Below, piece after piece: positions 9,832 through 18,383 of a stretch of 64,000 bases of DNA (its first letter is position 1; each line of letters begins with the position of its first letter). The notes beneath the pieces are model-generated. The model worked only from the letters and a program-made list of their open reading frames with translations, had not been told where the DNA came from and searched no databases. The DNA lies in the NCBI RefSeq assembly GCF_029029525.1, contig NZ_JAKJSC010000001.1, positions 1,488,001 to 1,552,000 on the forward strand, in the 5' to 3' direction. A program made the translations under genes and the position numbers. The DNA is from Labilibaculum sp. DW002 (lineage in GTDB: Bacteria > Bacteroidota > Bacteroidia > Bacteroidales > Marinifilaceae).

Positions 9832-10671
9832 TTAGAATTTATAAGCTAATCCAAGTCCTACAATTTCCTTAAACTGAATTTTTGGTCCCTTGTTCATTCC
9901 TTCATCATCAATATACTCAACATCATCGTCATATACTAACGTGGTATTGATAGAAGCTGTTAGGAACTTATTAACTTTCATGTTAATCATCAAGTCCCAA
10001 TTCACATCAATATTTCCAAACGTCTCAGAATAATTAGAAAATAAATCTAAAGTAGATTTAAAATTCACATTTTTCATGATATCCTTATTCACAGCCAATT
10101 TTGTAAAAGCGCCAGCATCTGATAAGTCATCATCGTTTACAACTGTTGTTTTTCCTGTGATAGGAGAAATATATGCTGAGAATGTTTCATTTGGCTTATA
10201 ATCCATACCCAGTGATAGTAAAATATAAGCAGGAGCCATAAAATTAGACACTTTCACATCCGATTCATCCTCATTTTTTGCATAGTTATAGCCTTTAGCA
10301 AATTGTGTTTTAAAATCCAGTAAGGCTGTGTAGAACCAATGTCCACCATTTTTATATCCATATTTCGATGTAAAATCAATTTTATCGATACTTTTTCGAA
10401 CACCTTCATCGCCTTGCTTCACCAAGCCGTATTCAAGTTTCATTACATTCTCCCAACTATTTTTCCCTTTGTTAAAATTTGCAAAAACATCTAAAATAGC
10501 ATTGGTCGAAATGGCATTGTCACCACCACCAGACCAATTACTTAAAGAAGTCTGTGAAAATGTTAAAGCAGCCGTACCGCCCTTTTTCCAGTATGAGGTA
10601 TCCTGTTTTTCCTGTGCGGAAACAAATATAGCTACAAAAGAAAGTAGCAATGTAAAACTAAGTTTTTTCAT
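9832..10671 (-). CDS. DUF3078 family outer-membrane beta-barrel protein
   Basis: 279 aa with a signal peptide (MKKLSFTLLLSFVAIFVSAQ). The mature N-terminus YWKKGGTAALTFSQTSLSNWSGGGDNAIS is the hallmark of the Bacteroidota DUF3078 family. The rest is alternating amphipathic strands ending in LGLAYKF, with a terminal Phe as expected for a protein inserted by the BAM machinery. It is probably a small outer-membrane barrel of unknown role. Single gene: the convergent terminator is at 9757-9793, and an inverted repeat AGGGTG/CACCCT (10701-10706/10719-10724) lies just upstream of the start, in what would be the promoter or leader. Confidence 0.8.
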   Translation of the reverse strand: MKKLSFTLLLSFVAIFVSAQEKQDTSYWKKGGTAALTFSQTSLSNWSGGGDNAISTNAILDVFANFNKGKNSWENVMKLEYGLVKQGDEGVRKSIDKIDFTSKYGYKNGGHWFYTALLDFKTQFAKGYNYAKNEDESDVKVSNFMAPAYILLSLGMDYKPNETFSAYISPITGKTTVVNDDDLSDAGAFTKLAVNKDIMKNVNFKSTLDLFSNYSETFGNIDVNWDLMINMKVNKFLTASINTTLVYDDDVEYIDDEGMNKGPKIQFKEIVGLGLAYKF

Positions 10672-10819
10672 TTTTATTGTATTTAATAAACTAATGATTT
10701 AGGGTGGCATAATAAAATCACCCTACATAAAACATTATCGAAGTTAAGTCATTTTTCGATTCTAAAAAAATACATAAGTAACTTTACATGTTAAATTATT
10801 CCCAATTCGTCAGGGACAA

Positions 10820-10850
10820 TTGGCACTAAGCCAAAATTTGAATACTTTTG
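10820..10850 (+). promoter_or_regulatory. Bacteroidota-type promoter of mnmA
   Basis: A perfect -7 box TACTTTTG (10843-10850; consensus TAnnTTTG) is preceded by TTGG (10820-10823) with a 19-nt spacer, matching the Bacteroidota -33/-7 layout. An AGGAG ribosome site lies about 8 nt before the ATG at 10877. Confidence 0.7.
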
Positions 10851-10876
10851 CAATCTGAAACGAAGGAGAATTAGAA

Positions 10877-12049
10877 ATGACAAAAAAAGTTGTAATTGGG
10901 TTGTCGGGTGGTGTTGACTCAAGCGTAGCAGCCTATTTACTTAAAGAGCAAGGCTACGAAGTTGAGGCTTTATTTATGCAAAACTGGAATGATACAGTTG
11001 GGCTTAAATCTGAAGAATGCCCTTTTGAAGAGGATGTTCTTTTTGCTCAAATGGTTGCTAAAAAATTAGGTATTCCATTCCATTTTGTCGATTTAAGCAC
11101 AGAATATCGTGCTCAGGTGATCGACTATATGTTTTCGGAATATGAGCAGGGACGTACGCCTAATCCAGATGTTCTCTGTAATCGTGAAATTAAGTTTGAT
11201 GTATTCTTGAAGAAAGCTCTTGAACTTGGTGCTGATTACGTTGCAACAGGACATTATTGTCGAAAAGAAACAAAAATTGTTGATGGTAAGGAAGTTTATA
11301 GTCTGTTAGCAGGTGTAGATAACAATAAAGATCAAAGTTATTTTCTTTGTCAGCTTTCGCAGGAACAGTTATCAAAAGCTATGTTTCCAATTGGAGAAAT
11401 TGAGAAGCCTGAAGTAAGAGAAATCGCCAGAAAAGCTAAACTAGCATCTGCAGAGAAGAAAGATTCTCAAGGTATTTGTTTTGTTGGGAAAGTAGATTTG
11501 CCTGTTTTCTTGCAACAGAAACTTAAGGCTAAGAAAGGTAAGATCATTGAAATCTTGCCTGAAAAAGCAGATGAAATAGTTCCGAAATCAGATTCATTGG
11601 AAGCTATATCAATGCCTTATGAATTTAAACCAGAACATGGAAATGTTGTTGGCGATCACAATGGTGCCCATTTCTTTACTGTTGGTCAGAGAAAAGGTTT
11701 AAATGTTGGCGGGAAAAAAGAACCATTATTTGTAATTGGTACTGATGTTGTGAAAAACATTATTTACGTTGGCATGGGGCATGGACATCCTTTACTTGAA
11801 AGAAAAGCTTTGTTTATTCCAAAGAAAGAAATTCACTGGATTCGTGAAGATTTAATGCCAAATGAAGAATGTGAGAGACGTTACGATATTCGAATTCGTT
11901 ACCGTCAGCCTTTACAAAAGGGAACCATTTACTTTAAGAAAGATGGCTTGTATATTCTATTTGATGAACCGCAACGTGCTGTTGTTGCAGGCCAATTTGC
12001 TGCCTGGTACGATGGAGATGAGCTAATTGGTTCTGGAGTAATTGACTAA
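10877..12049 (+). CDS. mnmA: tRNA-specific 2-thiouridylase MnmA
   Basis: 390 aa, a typical length. The enzyme installs the 2-thio group on U34 of tRNA Lys, Glu and Gln using ATP and a persulfide relayed from cysteine desulfurase; it is cytoplasmic. Visible: PP-loop [18 protein letters not shown] at residues 5-22; catalytic Cys101 in [18 protein letters not shown]; the second redox Cys201 in [10 protein letters not shown]; the central [14 protein letters not shown]; and a C-terminal barrel with RIRYRQ. The upstream promoter and the AGGAG site fix the start at 10877. Single gene, ended by the hairpin at 12071-12098. Confidence 0.97.
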   Translation: MTKKVVIGLSGGVDSSVAAYLLKEQGYEVEALFMQNWNDTVGLKSEECPFEEDVLFAQMVAKKLGIPFHFVDLSTEYRAQVIDYMFSEYEQGRTPNPDVLCNREIKFDVFLKKALELGADYVATGHYCRKETKIVDGKEVYSLLAGVDNNKDQSYFLCQLSQEQLSKAMFPIGEIEKPEVREIARKAKLASAEKKDSQGICFVGKVDLPVFLQQKLKAKKGKIIEILPEKADEIVPKSDSLEAISMPYEFKPEHGNVVGDHNGAHFFTVGQRKGLNVGGKKEPLFVIGTDVVKNIIYVGMGHGHPLLERKALFIPKKEIHWIREDLMPNEECERRYDIRIRYRQPLQKGTIYFKKDGLYILFDEPQRAVVAGQFAAWYDGDELIGSGVID

Positions 12050-12070
12050 TCTCAAAAACATATAAATAAA

Positions 12071-12098
12071 AAAAGGCATCCTGTTGGATGCCTTTTTT
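12071..12098. terminator. Bidirectional terminator
   Basis: Stem GGCATCC (12075-12081) / GGATGCC (12086-12092), loop TGTT, A-run on the left and T7 on the right. It lies between the convergent mnmA and the membrane-protein gene ending at 12119. Confidence 0.92.
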
Positions 12099-12118
12099 TA
12101 TTCATATATCTTAAGCAT

Positions 12119-12748
12119 TTACTGCTTCAATTTTCTCGAAACATAAACAAAAAACTCGACTGCAGCTATAAACAGTAAGGTATAACCGAACAATTCACTT
12201 CCTTCTTCCACAGCATTTTTTACCCAACGTTGTACTGGCTCTAATTTCTCAACATCAAATAAAGCTCTCCAAACCTTTTTGGTTCCAAACAAACGAGAGA
12301 AAACAAATACACTCAGAAAACCAGCAATAAAAGTTCCAAATGCCGGTGTTGTGAAAAACTCTTCCAAATTCTCCCATATTTGCTTTTTCTGACGATAAGC
12401 CAAAAATACAGCAATAGCCAAAACAAGCATAGCAAAAGGAAACCAAGCGCCATGGTAAAGTTGATCGAAATAAACATCTAATTCTCTGATTAGAGCAACC
12501 AAAGCACCACCTCCAAAAAGGTAAGATATTGCCTTATGTGATTTCGAACGAATACCAGCCAATATAAAAGTTAAACTAGTTAGCAACAAAAACAATTGTT
12601 GCATCCACTCTGTTGAAGATCCTTCTCCAAACTTAATACCATCGACAAGAATTCCTGCATCGCTTTTGATAACTAATGCAGAAGCCACAACAGGAATAGC
12701 ATACAATACTACTCGAACAGCAGCGTAAATAATTGGTTTTAGATTCAT
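12119..12748 (-). CDS. Hypothetical polytopic membrane protein
   Basis: 209 aa, family not recognised. I count about five or six hydrophobic segments: residues 8-28, 47-67, 75-90, 100-120, 135-155 and 187-205. Polar or charged loops include GIRSKSHK, a conserved-looking RELDVYFDQLYHGAW, YRQKKQIWENLEEFF and a WRALFDVEKLEPVQRW segment. There is no cleavable signal peptide distinct from the first helix. It is an inner-membrane protein of unknown function. The PAP2 phosphatase gene lies 68 bp upstream on the same strand, so the two may be co-transcribed. Confidence 0.7.
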   Translation of the reverse strand: MNLKPIIYAAVRVVLYAIPVVASALVIKSDAGILVDGIKFGEGSSTEWMQQLFLLLTSLTFILAGIRSKSHKAISYLFGGGALVALIRELDVYFDQLYHGAWFPFAMLVLAIAVFLAYRQKKQIWENLEEFFTTPAFGTFIAGFLSVFVFSRLFGTKKVWRALFDVEKLEPVQRWVKNAVEEGSELFGYTLLFIAAVEFFVYVSRKLKQ

Positions 12749-12816
12749 TCTTATAATATATTTATGAAATAGTTTTTATTAATATTTTTCCTGATCGTAT
12801 CACAAATATCGATTGA

Positions 12817-13494
12817 TTAACGATTAAAACAAAAGTAGACAGAGAAAGCCATCATTACAAATTGCAAGGTTCCTATCAAACTAATTTGATAAATTCTGCC
12901 CATTGGATGGGTTCGTTCTACTGGTTTTTTAATCAAACTTGATTTAAAATACTTTTGCAGTAAAAAATAGCCTAAATACGCCATTCCAATTCCAATTAAA
13001 GAGCCAACAAGAATATCTGCCGGGTAATGAACCCCCAAATAAATTCGAGAATAAGAAACGATTATTGCCCAAAATATCAGAAAAACACTGGTAATTCTAT
13101 TCTTTATAATCAAGCTGGCAAGCACAGCTAATCCAAATGAATTTGCTGCATGCGAGGAAACAAAACCATATTTACCTCCTGTATATCCTTGTACCAAATT
13201 AACCATATGACTAAAATCTGGATCTCTTGATGGTCTAAACCTTTTAAACAGTGGTTTAAAAATTCCAGAAGCTATTTGATCGCTTACTACGATTACCAAA
13301 ACTAAACTGATAAGAATCAAACCACCTTTTCTCCAGCCATAAGTGTTTAAAATACAACCAATAAGCACAATGTAAAACACATACCACATTTCCTTTTCAG
13401 AAATTAGCCTCATTAAATAATCCCAAAAATAATGTTGTTGCCCATTTAGTAACAATAACAATTCTTTATCAAGGTTAATTAACCATTCTAACAT
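12817..13494 (-). CDS. PAP2-superfamily membrane phosphatase
   Basis: 225 aa with about six membrane helices. All three PAP2 signature motifs are present: KRFRPSRDP (C1, about residue 80), SSHAANSFG (C2, with the catalytic His where PSGH is usual) and SRIYLGVHYPADI (C3, His nucleophile and Asp). The family dephosphorylates lipid phosphates: undecaprenyl pyrophosphate, phosphatidylglycerol phosphate, phosphatidic acid or lipid A. The substrate is not decidable; undecaprenyl-PP recycling or lipid A dephosphorylation are the usual bacterial roles. The start at 13494 gives an amphipathic N-terminus (MLEWLINLDKELLLLLNG) typical of the family. Confidence 0.9.
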   Translation of the reverse strand: MLEWLINLDKELLLLLNGQQHYFWDYLMRLISEKEMWYVFYIVLIGCILNTYGWRKGGLILISLVLVIVVSDQIASGIFKPLFKRFRPSRDPDFSHMVNLVQGYTGGKYGFVSSHAANSFGLAVLASLIIKNRITSVFLIFWAIIVSYSRIYLGVHYPADILVGSLIGIGMAYLGYFLLQKYFKSSLIKKPVERTHPMGRIYQISLIGTLQFVMMAFSVYFCFNR

Positions 13495-13594
13495 GAATTT
13501 CGTTTTTAGTTTTGATCTGTCACAACAAGTAATTCATCTGTACATTAACTTGTAGATAATGCCATTTTAATTGTTGTGTCCAAAAATAAGTAAA

Positions 13595-14317
13595 TTATTT
13601 AAGATGCTCTTGTGCCCAAGCTAAATCCTCAGGTTTTCCGAGATCTGTCCATATTTCTGAACAATCCTTATAGGCCAGAATTTTCTCTTCTTTTGCCAAT
13701 CGCAAATACAAATCAATAATCGAGAACTTCCCATTCTCTGTTATTAATGAGAAAAGATTTGGGTCAATTAGATGGATTCCACTAAATGCCATTGGCTGGG
13801 ATTTATTCATGTCATCTCTTGCTTCTTTTATTTCTCCAGTCTTGCAATTCTTCCAGCCTGTAAGCTGATTTTTAGTATTAAAATACAAATATCGACTGCT
13901 CGTTCTCTCGCGCATTACCATACTCACTAAAGCATCGCTTTTTGTATGTTGATCAATCAGTTCATTCAAATCTAAGGAAGATAAAACATCAACATTATAG
14001 ATTAATACGGGAGCATTCGGAATAAATAAATCAGCTGCTTTTTTTAATCCCCCACCTGTATCCAATAACTCATCTCTTTCATCGGATATGCGAATATCAA
14101 TGCCAAAGTTCCTATTTACACGAAGAAATTCCTCGATAAGGTCGGCATAATGATGAACGTTGATTACAATTCGATCGACCTTTAATTCAATCAATTTTAA
14201 AATGGCTCTTTCCAAAAGAGGTTTTCCTGCTAATTCAACCAAAGCCTTAGGCTTGTTATCGGTGAAAGGTTTAAGGCGAGTCCCTAAACCTGCAGCAAAT
14301 ATCATGGCGTTTAACAT
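13595..14317 (-). CDS. Sugar-1-phosphate nucleotidyltransferase (MurU-like)
   Basis: 240 aa. The N-terminus MIFAAGLGTRLKPFTDNKPKALVELAGKPLL is the GxGTRxxPxTxxxPK nucleotide-binding motif. The later IYNVDVLSS segment supplies the metal-binding Asp, and the C-terminus has FSIIDLYLRLAKEEKI and WTDLGKPEDL. Single-domain enzymes of this length transfer UMP (or another NMP) to sugar-1-phosphates; MurNAc-1-P uridylyltransferase MurU is the best-known one. It lies downstream of an AmgK-like sugar kinase gene, the classic MurU partner, so I infer a role in peptidoglycan-sugar recycling. Other hexose-1-P substrates (for example HddC-type) remain possible. Translation may begin at 14317 (MLNAMIF) or at the internal Met 12 nt later. 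Confidence 0.8.
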   Translation of the reverse strand: MLNAMIFAAGLGTRLKPFTDNKPKALVELAGKPLLERAILKLIELKVDRIVINVHHYADLIEEFLRVNRNFGIDIRISDERDELLDTGGGLKKAADLFIPNAPVLIYNVDVLSSLDLNELIDQHTKSDALVSMVMRERTSSRYLYFNTKNQLTGWKNCKTGEIKEARDDMNKSQPMAFSGIHLIDPNLFSLITENGKFSIIDLYLRLAKEEKILAYKDCSEIWTDLGKPEDLAWAQEHLK

Positions 14318-14320
14318 CTA

Positions 14321-14362
14321 TATCAGTTTTCAGTGAACGGTTATCAGTGAACTGTGAAAACC
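14321..14362. repeat. Short imperfect repeat of TATCAGT / CAGTGAAC words
   Basis: TATCAGTTTTCAGTGAACGG is followed by TTATCAGTGAACTGTGAAAAC, giving both direct repetition (ATCAGT, AGTGAAC) and partial dyad symmetry (GTTTTCA/TGAAAAC). It lies between the 46-aa gene and the nucleotidyltransferase, just upstream of the latter's start. Probably a decayed intergenic repeat. Confidence 0.4.
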
Positions 14363-14401
14363 ACATTAAATCACTATTAGTAAACACATTACTGGATTTT
14401 C

Positions 14402-14542
14402 TTATTGCTTTTTCTTTTTTGCATCGCACAATCGTTTTACATTTTTTGCGACACGATTGCATTTTTTGCAGATAAAATTCTCCGCATTGCAAATTTTTTC
14501 TGCGTACTCCTCAGGAGACAATTTACAACGTTTCTTGGCCAT
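14402..14542 (-). CDS. Small Cys-rich basic protein (46 aa)
   Basis: Found by reading the complement between the nucleotidyltransferase and the kinase: ATG at 14542, stop TAA at 14402. The product starts MAKKRCKLSPEEYAEKICN and contains ENFICKKCNRVAKN then RLCDAKKKKQ. Cysteines at 6, 18, 25, 28 and 39 include a CxxC knuckle, so a small zinc ribbon is plausible. It is strongly basic, which suggests nucleic-acid or ribosome contact, but that is only inference. It begins 2 nt after the kinase stop, so it is almost certainly translated from the same mRNA. I recall similar tiny CKKCGRVA-type hypothetical proteins in Bacteroidales, but no function. Confidence 0.65.
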   Translation of the reverse strand: MAKKRCKLSPEEYAEKICNAENFICKKCNRVAKNVKRLCDAKKKKQ

Positions 14543-14544
14543 AA

Positions 14545-15984
14545 TTAACTTCCTTCTATTTCTCTTTCAATATGTCTTAAACTGATATTCACATCGAATT
14601 TCTCTTGTAGATGTTTTGCTAAACTATCTGCTGAAAATACGGATCGATGTCTTCCTCCGGTACAACCAAAGCTCACCTGTAAATTAGCAAAATTGCGTGC
14701 GATATATTTATCTACACTCATATCAACAATAGAAAAAACCGAAGTTAAAAACTCATCCATTTCGCTCTTTTCTTTAAAAAAGTCAATTACTGGCTGATCT
14801 TTCCCTGTCATTTCAACATATTCCTGATACCTTCCTGGATTGTGAATTGCTCTACAATCGAAAACAAATCCTCCACCGTTAGTCGTTTTATCCAAAGGAA
14901 TCCCTCTACGGTACGAAAAGCTATTTATTTCAACATGTAATTTTGGCTTCTCTTCTTTCCCAACTTCTTTTAAAAAATCAGAAGCAATAACAGATTTTAG
15001 TGCTTTTACCAATTCCGGCAATTCAACAGGAATATCCATACGATTCAATATGGTTTCCAAATTGCGTAAGGCAAATGGAATCGACTTTAAGAAATGTTCT
15101 TTTCTTTCGTAGAAACCTCTAAAACCATACGCTCCCATTGCTTGCATGATTCTTACCAGAACGTAGCCTTGGAAAAATGATCCAAATGCTTTCGGATCTA
15201 CATCCTGAACTTTCTGAATCTCTTGCAAATAAAAATCAAACAACTCATCGCGAACCTCTTGTGGCAAATCTGCCTTTGCATCGTATAATAAAGAAGCTAA
15301 ATCGTATTGTAGCGCCCCTTTTCTTCCTCCCTGATAATCAATAAACCAAGGTTCACCGTTTACCAACATGATATTTCTTGATTGAAAATCGCGATACAAA
15401 AAGTAATCTCGTGGAGCATCTAATAAATAATCTGAAAATTTCTGAAAATCGTCTTCCAACAATTGTTCATCAAAAGGAATTTTAGCCAATTTCAGAAAAT
15501 AATATTTGAAGTAATGTAAATCCCAAATCATTGATTGTTTATCGAAACTATCTCTAGGATAACAGGCACTATAATCTAAACCGTCACTTCCCTCCGTCTG
15601 AAAACGAACCAATTGAGTAATGATTTTCTTGTAAATCAAAACCAAATCGGTCGCAAATCCTTCACCAATTCGTAGGTGTAAGATGTAATCGAATAAGGTT
15701 GTATTTCCTAAATCCTGCAAAAGGTAAATATCTTGTTCTGCATTTTCATGATATATTTCAGGAACAGATAAACCTTTCGATGCGAAATGCTTGCTGAAAC
15801 TGATAAATGCATTATTCTCTTTTTTATCGGCGTTATACGCACCCAAAACAGTTCTTTTCTCTCCAATTAATCGAATGTATTCACGATAAGAACCTGATTG
15901 TGGTAAGATTTCTGTCTCCACAACTTTGTCGTCTGCCCACTCTTCAAATAGTTGAATTAGAGCATTTTTTGTTTCCTCTTTCAA
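14545..15984 (-). CDS. Fused AmgK-like sugar kinase / RapZ C-terminal domain protein
   Basis: 479 aa, two domains. Residues about 1-330 are an APH/choline-kinase-fold phosphotransferase: a Gly-rich loop (LPQSGSYREYIRL), YLLQDLGNTTLFDYI hinge, the catalytic loop YFLYRDFQSRNIML (Brenner HxDxxxxN-like, with YRDFQSRN) and the metal-binding FIDYQGGRKGALQYDLASLLYD. This layout is like AmgK, the anomeric kinase for MurNAc/GlcNAc. Residues about 345-479 are the RapZ (YvcJ) C-terminal domain: INSFSYRRGIP, FVFDCRAIHNPGR and SFGCTGGRHRSVF. In E. coli that domain binds glucosamine-6-phosphate. The N-terminal P-loop ATPase of RapZ is absent and replaced by the kinase. It leads a cluster with the 46-aa gene and the MurU-like gene. 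Confidence 0.85.
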   Translation of the reverse strand: MKEETKNALIQLFEEWADDKVVETEILPQSGSYREYIRLIGEKRTVLGAYNADKKENNAFISFSKHFASKGLSVPEIYHENAEQDIYLLQDLGNTTLFDYILHLRIGEGFATDLVLIYKKIITQLVRFQTEGSDGLDYSACYPRDSFDKQSMIWDLHYFKYYFLKLAKIPFDEQLLEDDFQKFSDYLLDAPRDYFLYRDFQSRNIMLVNGEPWFIDYQGGRKGALQYDLASLLYDAKADLPQEVRDELFDFYLQEIQKVQDVDPKAFGSFFQGYVLVRIMQAMGAYGFRGFYERKEHFLKSIPFALRNLETILNRMDIPVELPELVKALKSVIASDFLKEVGKEEKPKLHVEINSFSYRRGIPLDKTTNGGGFVFDCRAIHNPGRYQEYVEMTGKDQPVIDFFKEKSEMDEFLTSVFSIVDMSVDKYIARNFANLQVSFGCTGGRHRSVFSADSLAKHLQEKFDVNISLRHIEREIEGS

Positions 15985-16030
15985 ATCTAATATATTTTAA
16001 GGTTCCTATTTTTTTTACTGATCATCAAAT

Positions 16031-16708
16031 TTACAAAAAGATATAGCACAATAGTACTTCAATCAAAAGTGCTGGAAGCATATTTAAGACTTTTATCTTT
16101 TTTATTTCAAGAATACTTATTCCCAAACCTATAATTAATATTCCTCCAACTCCAGCTATCTCATTAATAATTACTTCTGGAATCACTTCACCAAACAAGG
16201 CAGCTAACAAAGTTAAACCTCCTTGATAAATCAGCAATGGAATAACTGAAAAAATTACACCAACGCCCATCACTGCTGCTAATGCAATGGCTGAAAATCC
16301 ATCCATTACAGATTTAGTCATTAATAAAGTTGGCTCCTTTCCCATTCCTTCTTCAATACTTCCTAAAATGGTTAAAGTTCCCAAACAGAAAAGCATAAAA
16401 GCCGTTACGAAACCAGTCGAAAATTTATCTTCCTTACTACCAATCTTCCTTTTTAATAGTTCGCTCAAGTTTTCAACTCGTTCTTCTAAACGTAATCCTT
16501 CTCCAATTAAGGATCCAACGACAAGGCTGAATACCATTAATAAAAGTTCGTTAGCCTTTAAAGCCATGCTCACACCAAGATACAAAGTAAAAACTCCAAT
16601 TGCCTGAAAAACAATCTTAAACATTCGTTCTGGAATCTTTGTACGAAACAAAAGGCCTATACTACCACCTATGATTATTGCTATAACATTTACGAGTGTT
16701 CCTATCAT
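16031..16708 (-). CDS. DUF554 family membrane protein
   Basis: 225 aa with about seven hydrophobic helices. It matches DUF554: MIGTLVNVIAIIIGGSIGLLF at the N-terminus, a cytosolic GEGLRLEERVENLSELLKRK loop, then FVTAFMLFCLGTLTILGSIEEG and a GGILIIGLGISILEIKKIKVLNMLPALL end. The function of the family is not established; it is an inner-membrane protein. It lies 46 bp upstream of the kinase-RapZ gene on the same strand, so co-transcription is possible. A divergent M64 peptidase starts 187 bp away. Confidence 0.88.
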   Translation of the reverse strand: MIGTLVNVIAIIIGGSIGLLFRTKIPERMFKIVFQAIGVFTLYLGVSMALKANELLLMVFSLVVGSLIGEGLRLEERVENLSELLKRKIGSKEDKFSTGFVTAFMLFCLGTLTILGSIEEGMGKEPTLLMTKSVMDGFSAIALAAVMGVGVIFSVIPLLIYQGGLTLLAALFGEVIPEVIINEIAGVGGILIIGLGISILEIKKIKVLNMLPALLIEVLLCYIFL

Positions 16709-16895
16709 AAAAGATTAAATTTACTAAAAAGCTAAAAATACAGAAATTATCGAAAGCTGCCCTTAATCTATGAAAAAGCTTTTGCACAAATCAGTATTAA
16801 TTTTCTCTATCCGGATATGACGAATAGCATATTTCCAAACCGAGATATTCCTTATCTTGTGGCTCTAAACAAACACCTAGAAAAACTCAAATACT

Positions 16896-18305
16896 ATGAA
16901 AAGATTTTTTGTATTTGCCTTAATGCTTGTGGGCATTTCGCTTTTTGCAAAGGCACAATATGCTGATTATTTTACTTCAGCAACCATGCGATTGGACTAC
17001 AATCATGTTGGAAATTCAGGAGAAGAACATTTTGCATTCGATCAAATGGTGAACGATGGCGAATGGGCAGGTAGTAAAACAGTCTTGATTGATGAACTTA
17101 AATTAGGAAAGTATTTTTTCGAAGTGAAAGATGCAAAATCTGGCGAACTACTATATTCACGTGGATTTGCAAGTATTTACGGCGAATGGGAAACAACTCC
17201 TGAAGCTGATAAAGAATGGGCTAGTTTCCACGAATCACTTCGTTTTCCATGGCCCAAAGCTGAGGTTAATGTCACTATTTCAAAACGTAATATCAAGAAT
17301 GGCTTCGATCCTGTTTGGACATACAAAGTAAATCCAAAACACCACCGAGCATTTATTAGTCCAGTTAAAGATCATTATAATACGATTGATATTGTTGTAA
17401 ACGGAAAACCTGAGAAACAAGTTGATATTGTGGTTCTTGGTGAAGGTTACGCCAAAGAAGATATGGGCAAATTCAAAAAGGATGCTCAACGATTCGCAGA
17501 GGTTCTTTTAAACACAGAGCCATATGCTTCTTTTAAGAACAAGTTTTCAATCAGAGCAGTTGAAACGCCATCACCCGATTCAGGGGTAAATCACCCACAT
17601 CAGGATATTCACACACGTTCTGCACTATCTGTTACTTACGGTGCTTTCGATTCTGAGCGTTATGCATTAGGTTACGACAACAAGACAATTCGTAATGCTG
17701 CCGCTGCTGTTCCTTACGAATTTACTGCTATTTTAATGAATGACTCTATTTATGGCGGAGGCGGTATTTACAACCTTTATATTACTGCTGCGGTTAATAA
17801 TGCTTTTCAGGAATACTTATTTGTTCATGAATTCGGACATCATTTTGCTGACTTAGCTGATGAATATTATACTTCTGCTACCTCATATGAAATGGATGCA
17901 GAACACATGGAACCATGGGAGTTAAATGTAACAGCTAATCCTGATCCAGAAACCATCAAGTGGAAAGATATTGTAACTGAAGGCACACCTATCCCAACAC
18001 CTTGGGAAAAAGAAAAGTATGATGAGCACAGTATTGCTATTCAGAAAAAACGTGTAGAAATGCGTAAAGCCAAAGTTGAAGAGAAAGTTATGGAAGAATT
18101 CTTTATCAAAAAAAGAACGTGGGATGATAAGCTTTTATCAAACATGAAACATAGTGGTGAAGTTGGTGCATTCGAAGGTGCGCAGTATAAGGCAACCGGC
18201 TTATACAGAAGTGCTGCCAATTGTATCATGTTTACACGTCACGATGAATTTTGTCCAGCTTGTCAACGTGCTATCAAACTCATTATCGATCAATATTCGA
18301 ACTAG
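16896..18305 (+). CDS. Secreted M64-family metallopeptidase
   Basis: 469 aa with a signal peptide (MKRFFVFALMLVGISLFAKAQ). An N-terminal beta domain of about 150 residues is followed by the peptidase M64 (IgA peptidase) domain: VDIVVLGEGYAKEDMGKF near residue 180, SVTYGAFDSERY, and the zinc site HEFGHHFADLADEYY at 311-325 (His311, Glu312, His315). A Cys-containing end NCIMFTRHDEFCPACQRAI follows. The mature enzyme is periplasmic or exported; no T9SS sorting domain or lipobox is seen. The M64 family includes an IgA-cleaving enzyme from a Bacteroidales-associated source, but here the substrate is unknown. Monocistronic, divergent from the DUF554 gene. Confidence 0.9.
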   Translation: MKRFFVFALMLVGISLFAKAQYADYFTSATMRLDYNHVGNSGEEHFAFDQMVNDGEWAGSKTVLIDELKLGKYFFEVKDAKSGELLYSRGFASIYGEWETTPEADKEWASFHESLRFPWPKAEVNVTISKRNIKNGFDPVWTYKVNPKHHRAFISPVKDHYNTIDIVVNGKPEKQVDIVVLGEGYAKEDMGKFKKDAQRFAEVLLNTEPYASFKNKFSIRAVETPSPDSGVNHPHQDIHTRSALSVTYGAFDSERYALGYDNKTIRNAAAAVPYEFTAILMNDSIYGGGGIYNLYITAAVNNAFQEYLFVHEFGHHFADLADEYYTSATSYEMDAEHMEPWELNVTANPDPETIKWKDIVTEGTPIPTPWEKEKYDEHSIAIQKKRVEMRKAKVEEKVMEEFFIKKRTWDDKLLSNMKHSGEVGAFEGAQYKATGLYRSAANCIMFTRHDEFCPACQRAIKLIIDQYSN

Positions 18306-18311
18306 AAATAC

Positions 18312-18339
18312 AAAAAAGGCTGTCCAAATGGACAGCCTT
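18312..18339 (-). terminator. Terminator of the L-galactose operon
   Basis: 8-bp stem GGCTGTCC (18318-18325) / GGACAGCC (18330-18337), loop AAAT. The A6 at 18312-18317 gives a U-tract for minus-strand transcripts ending after the gene at 18384. The plus-strand T-tract is weak, so it mainly serves the operon, although it also sits just behind the M64 gene. Confidence 0.85.
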
Positions 18340-18383
18340 CAATCTACTATTATATACGCAACTATAGATTTACATCAACAAAT

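Noticed and set aside
14271-14492. 73-codon minus-strand frame overlapping the nucleotidyltransferase start
   Set aside because: It is the wrong frame over the 46-aa Cys-rich gene (14402-14542) and a repeat; its composition is not protein-like.
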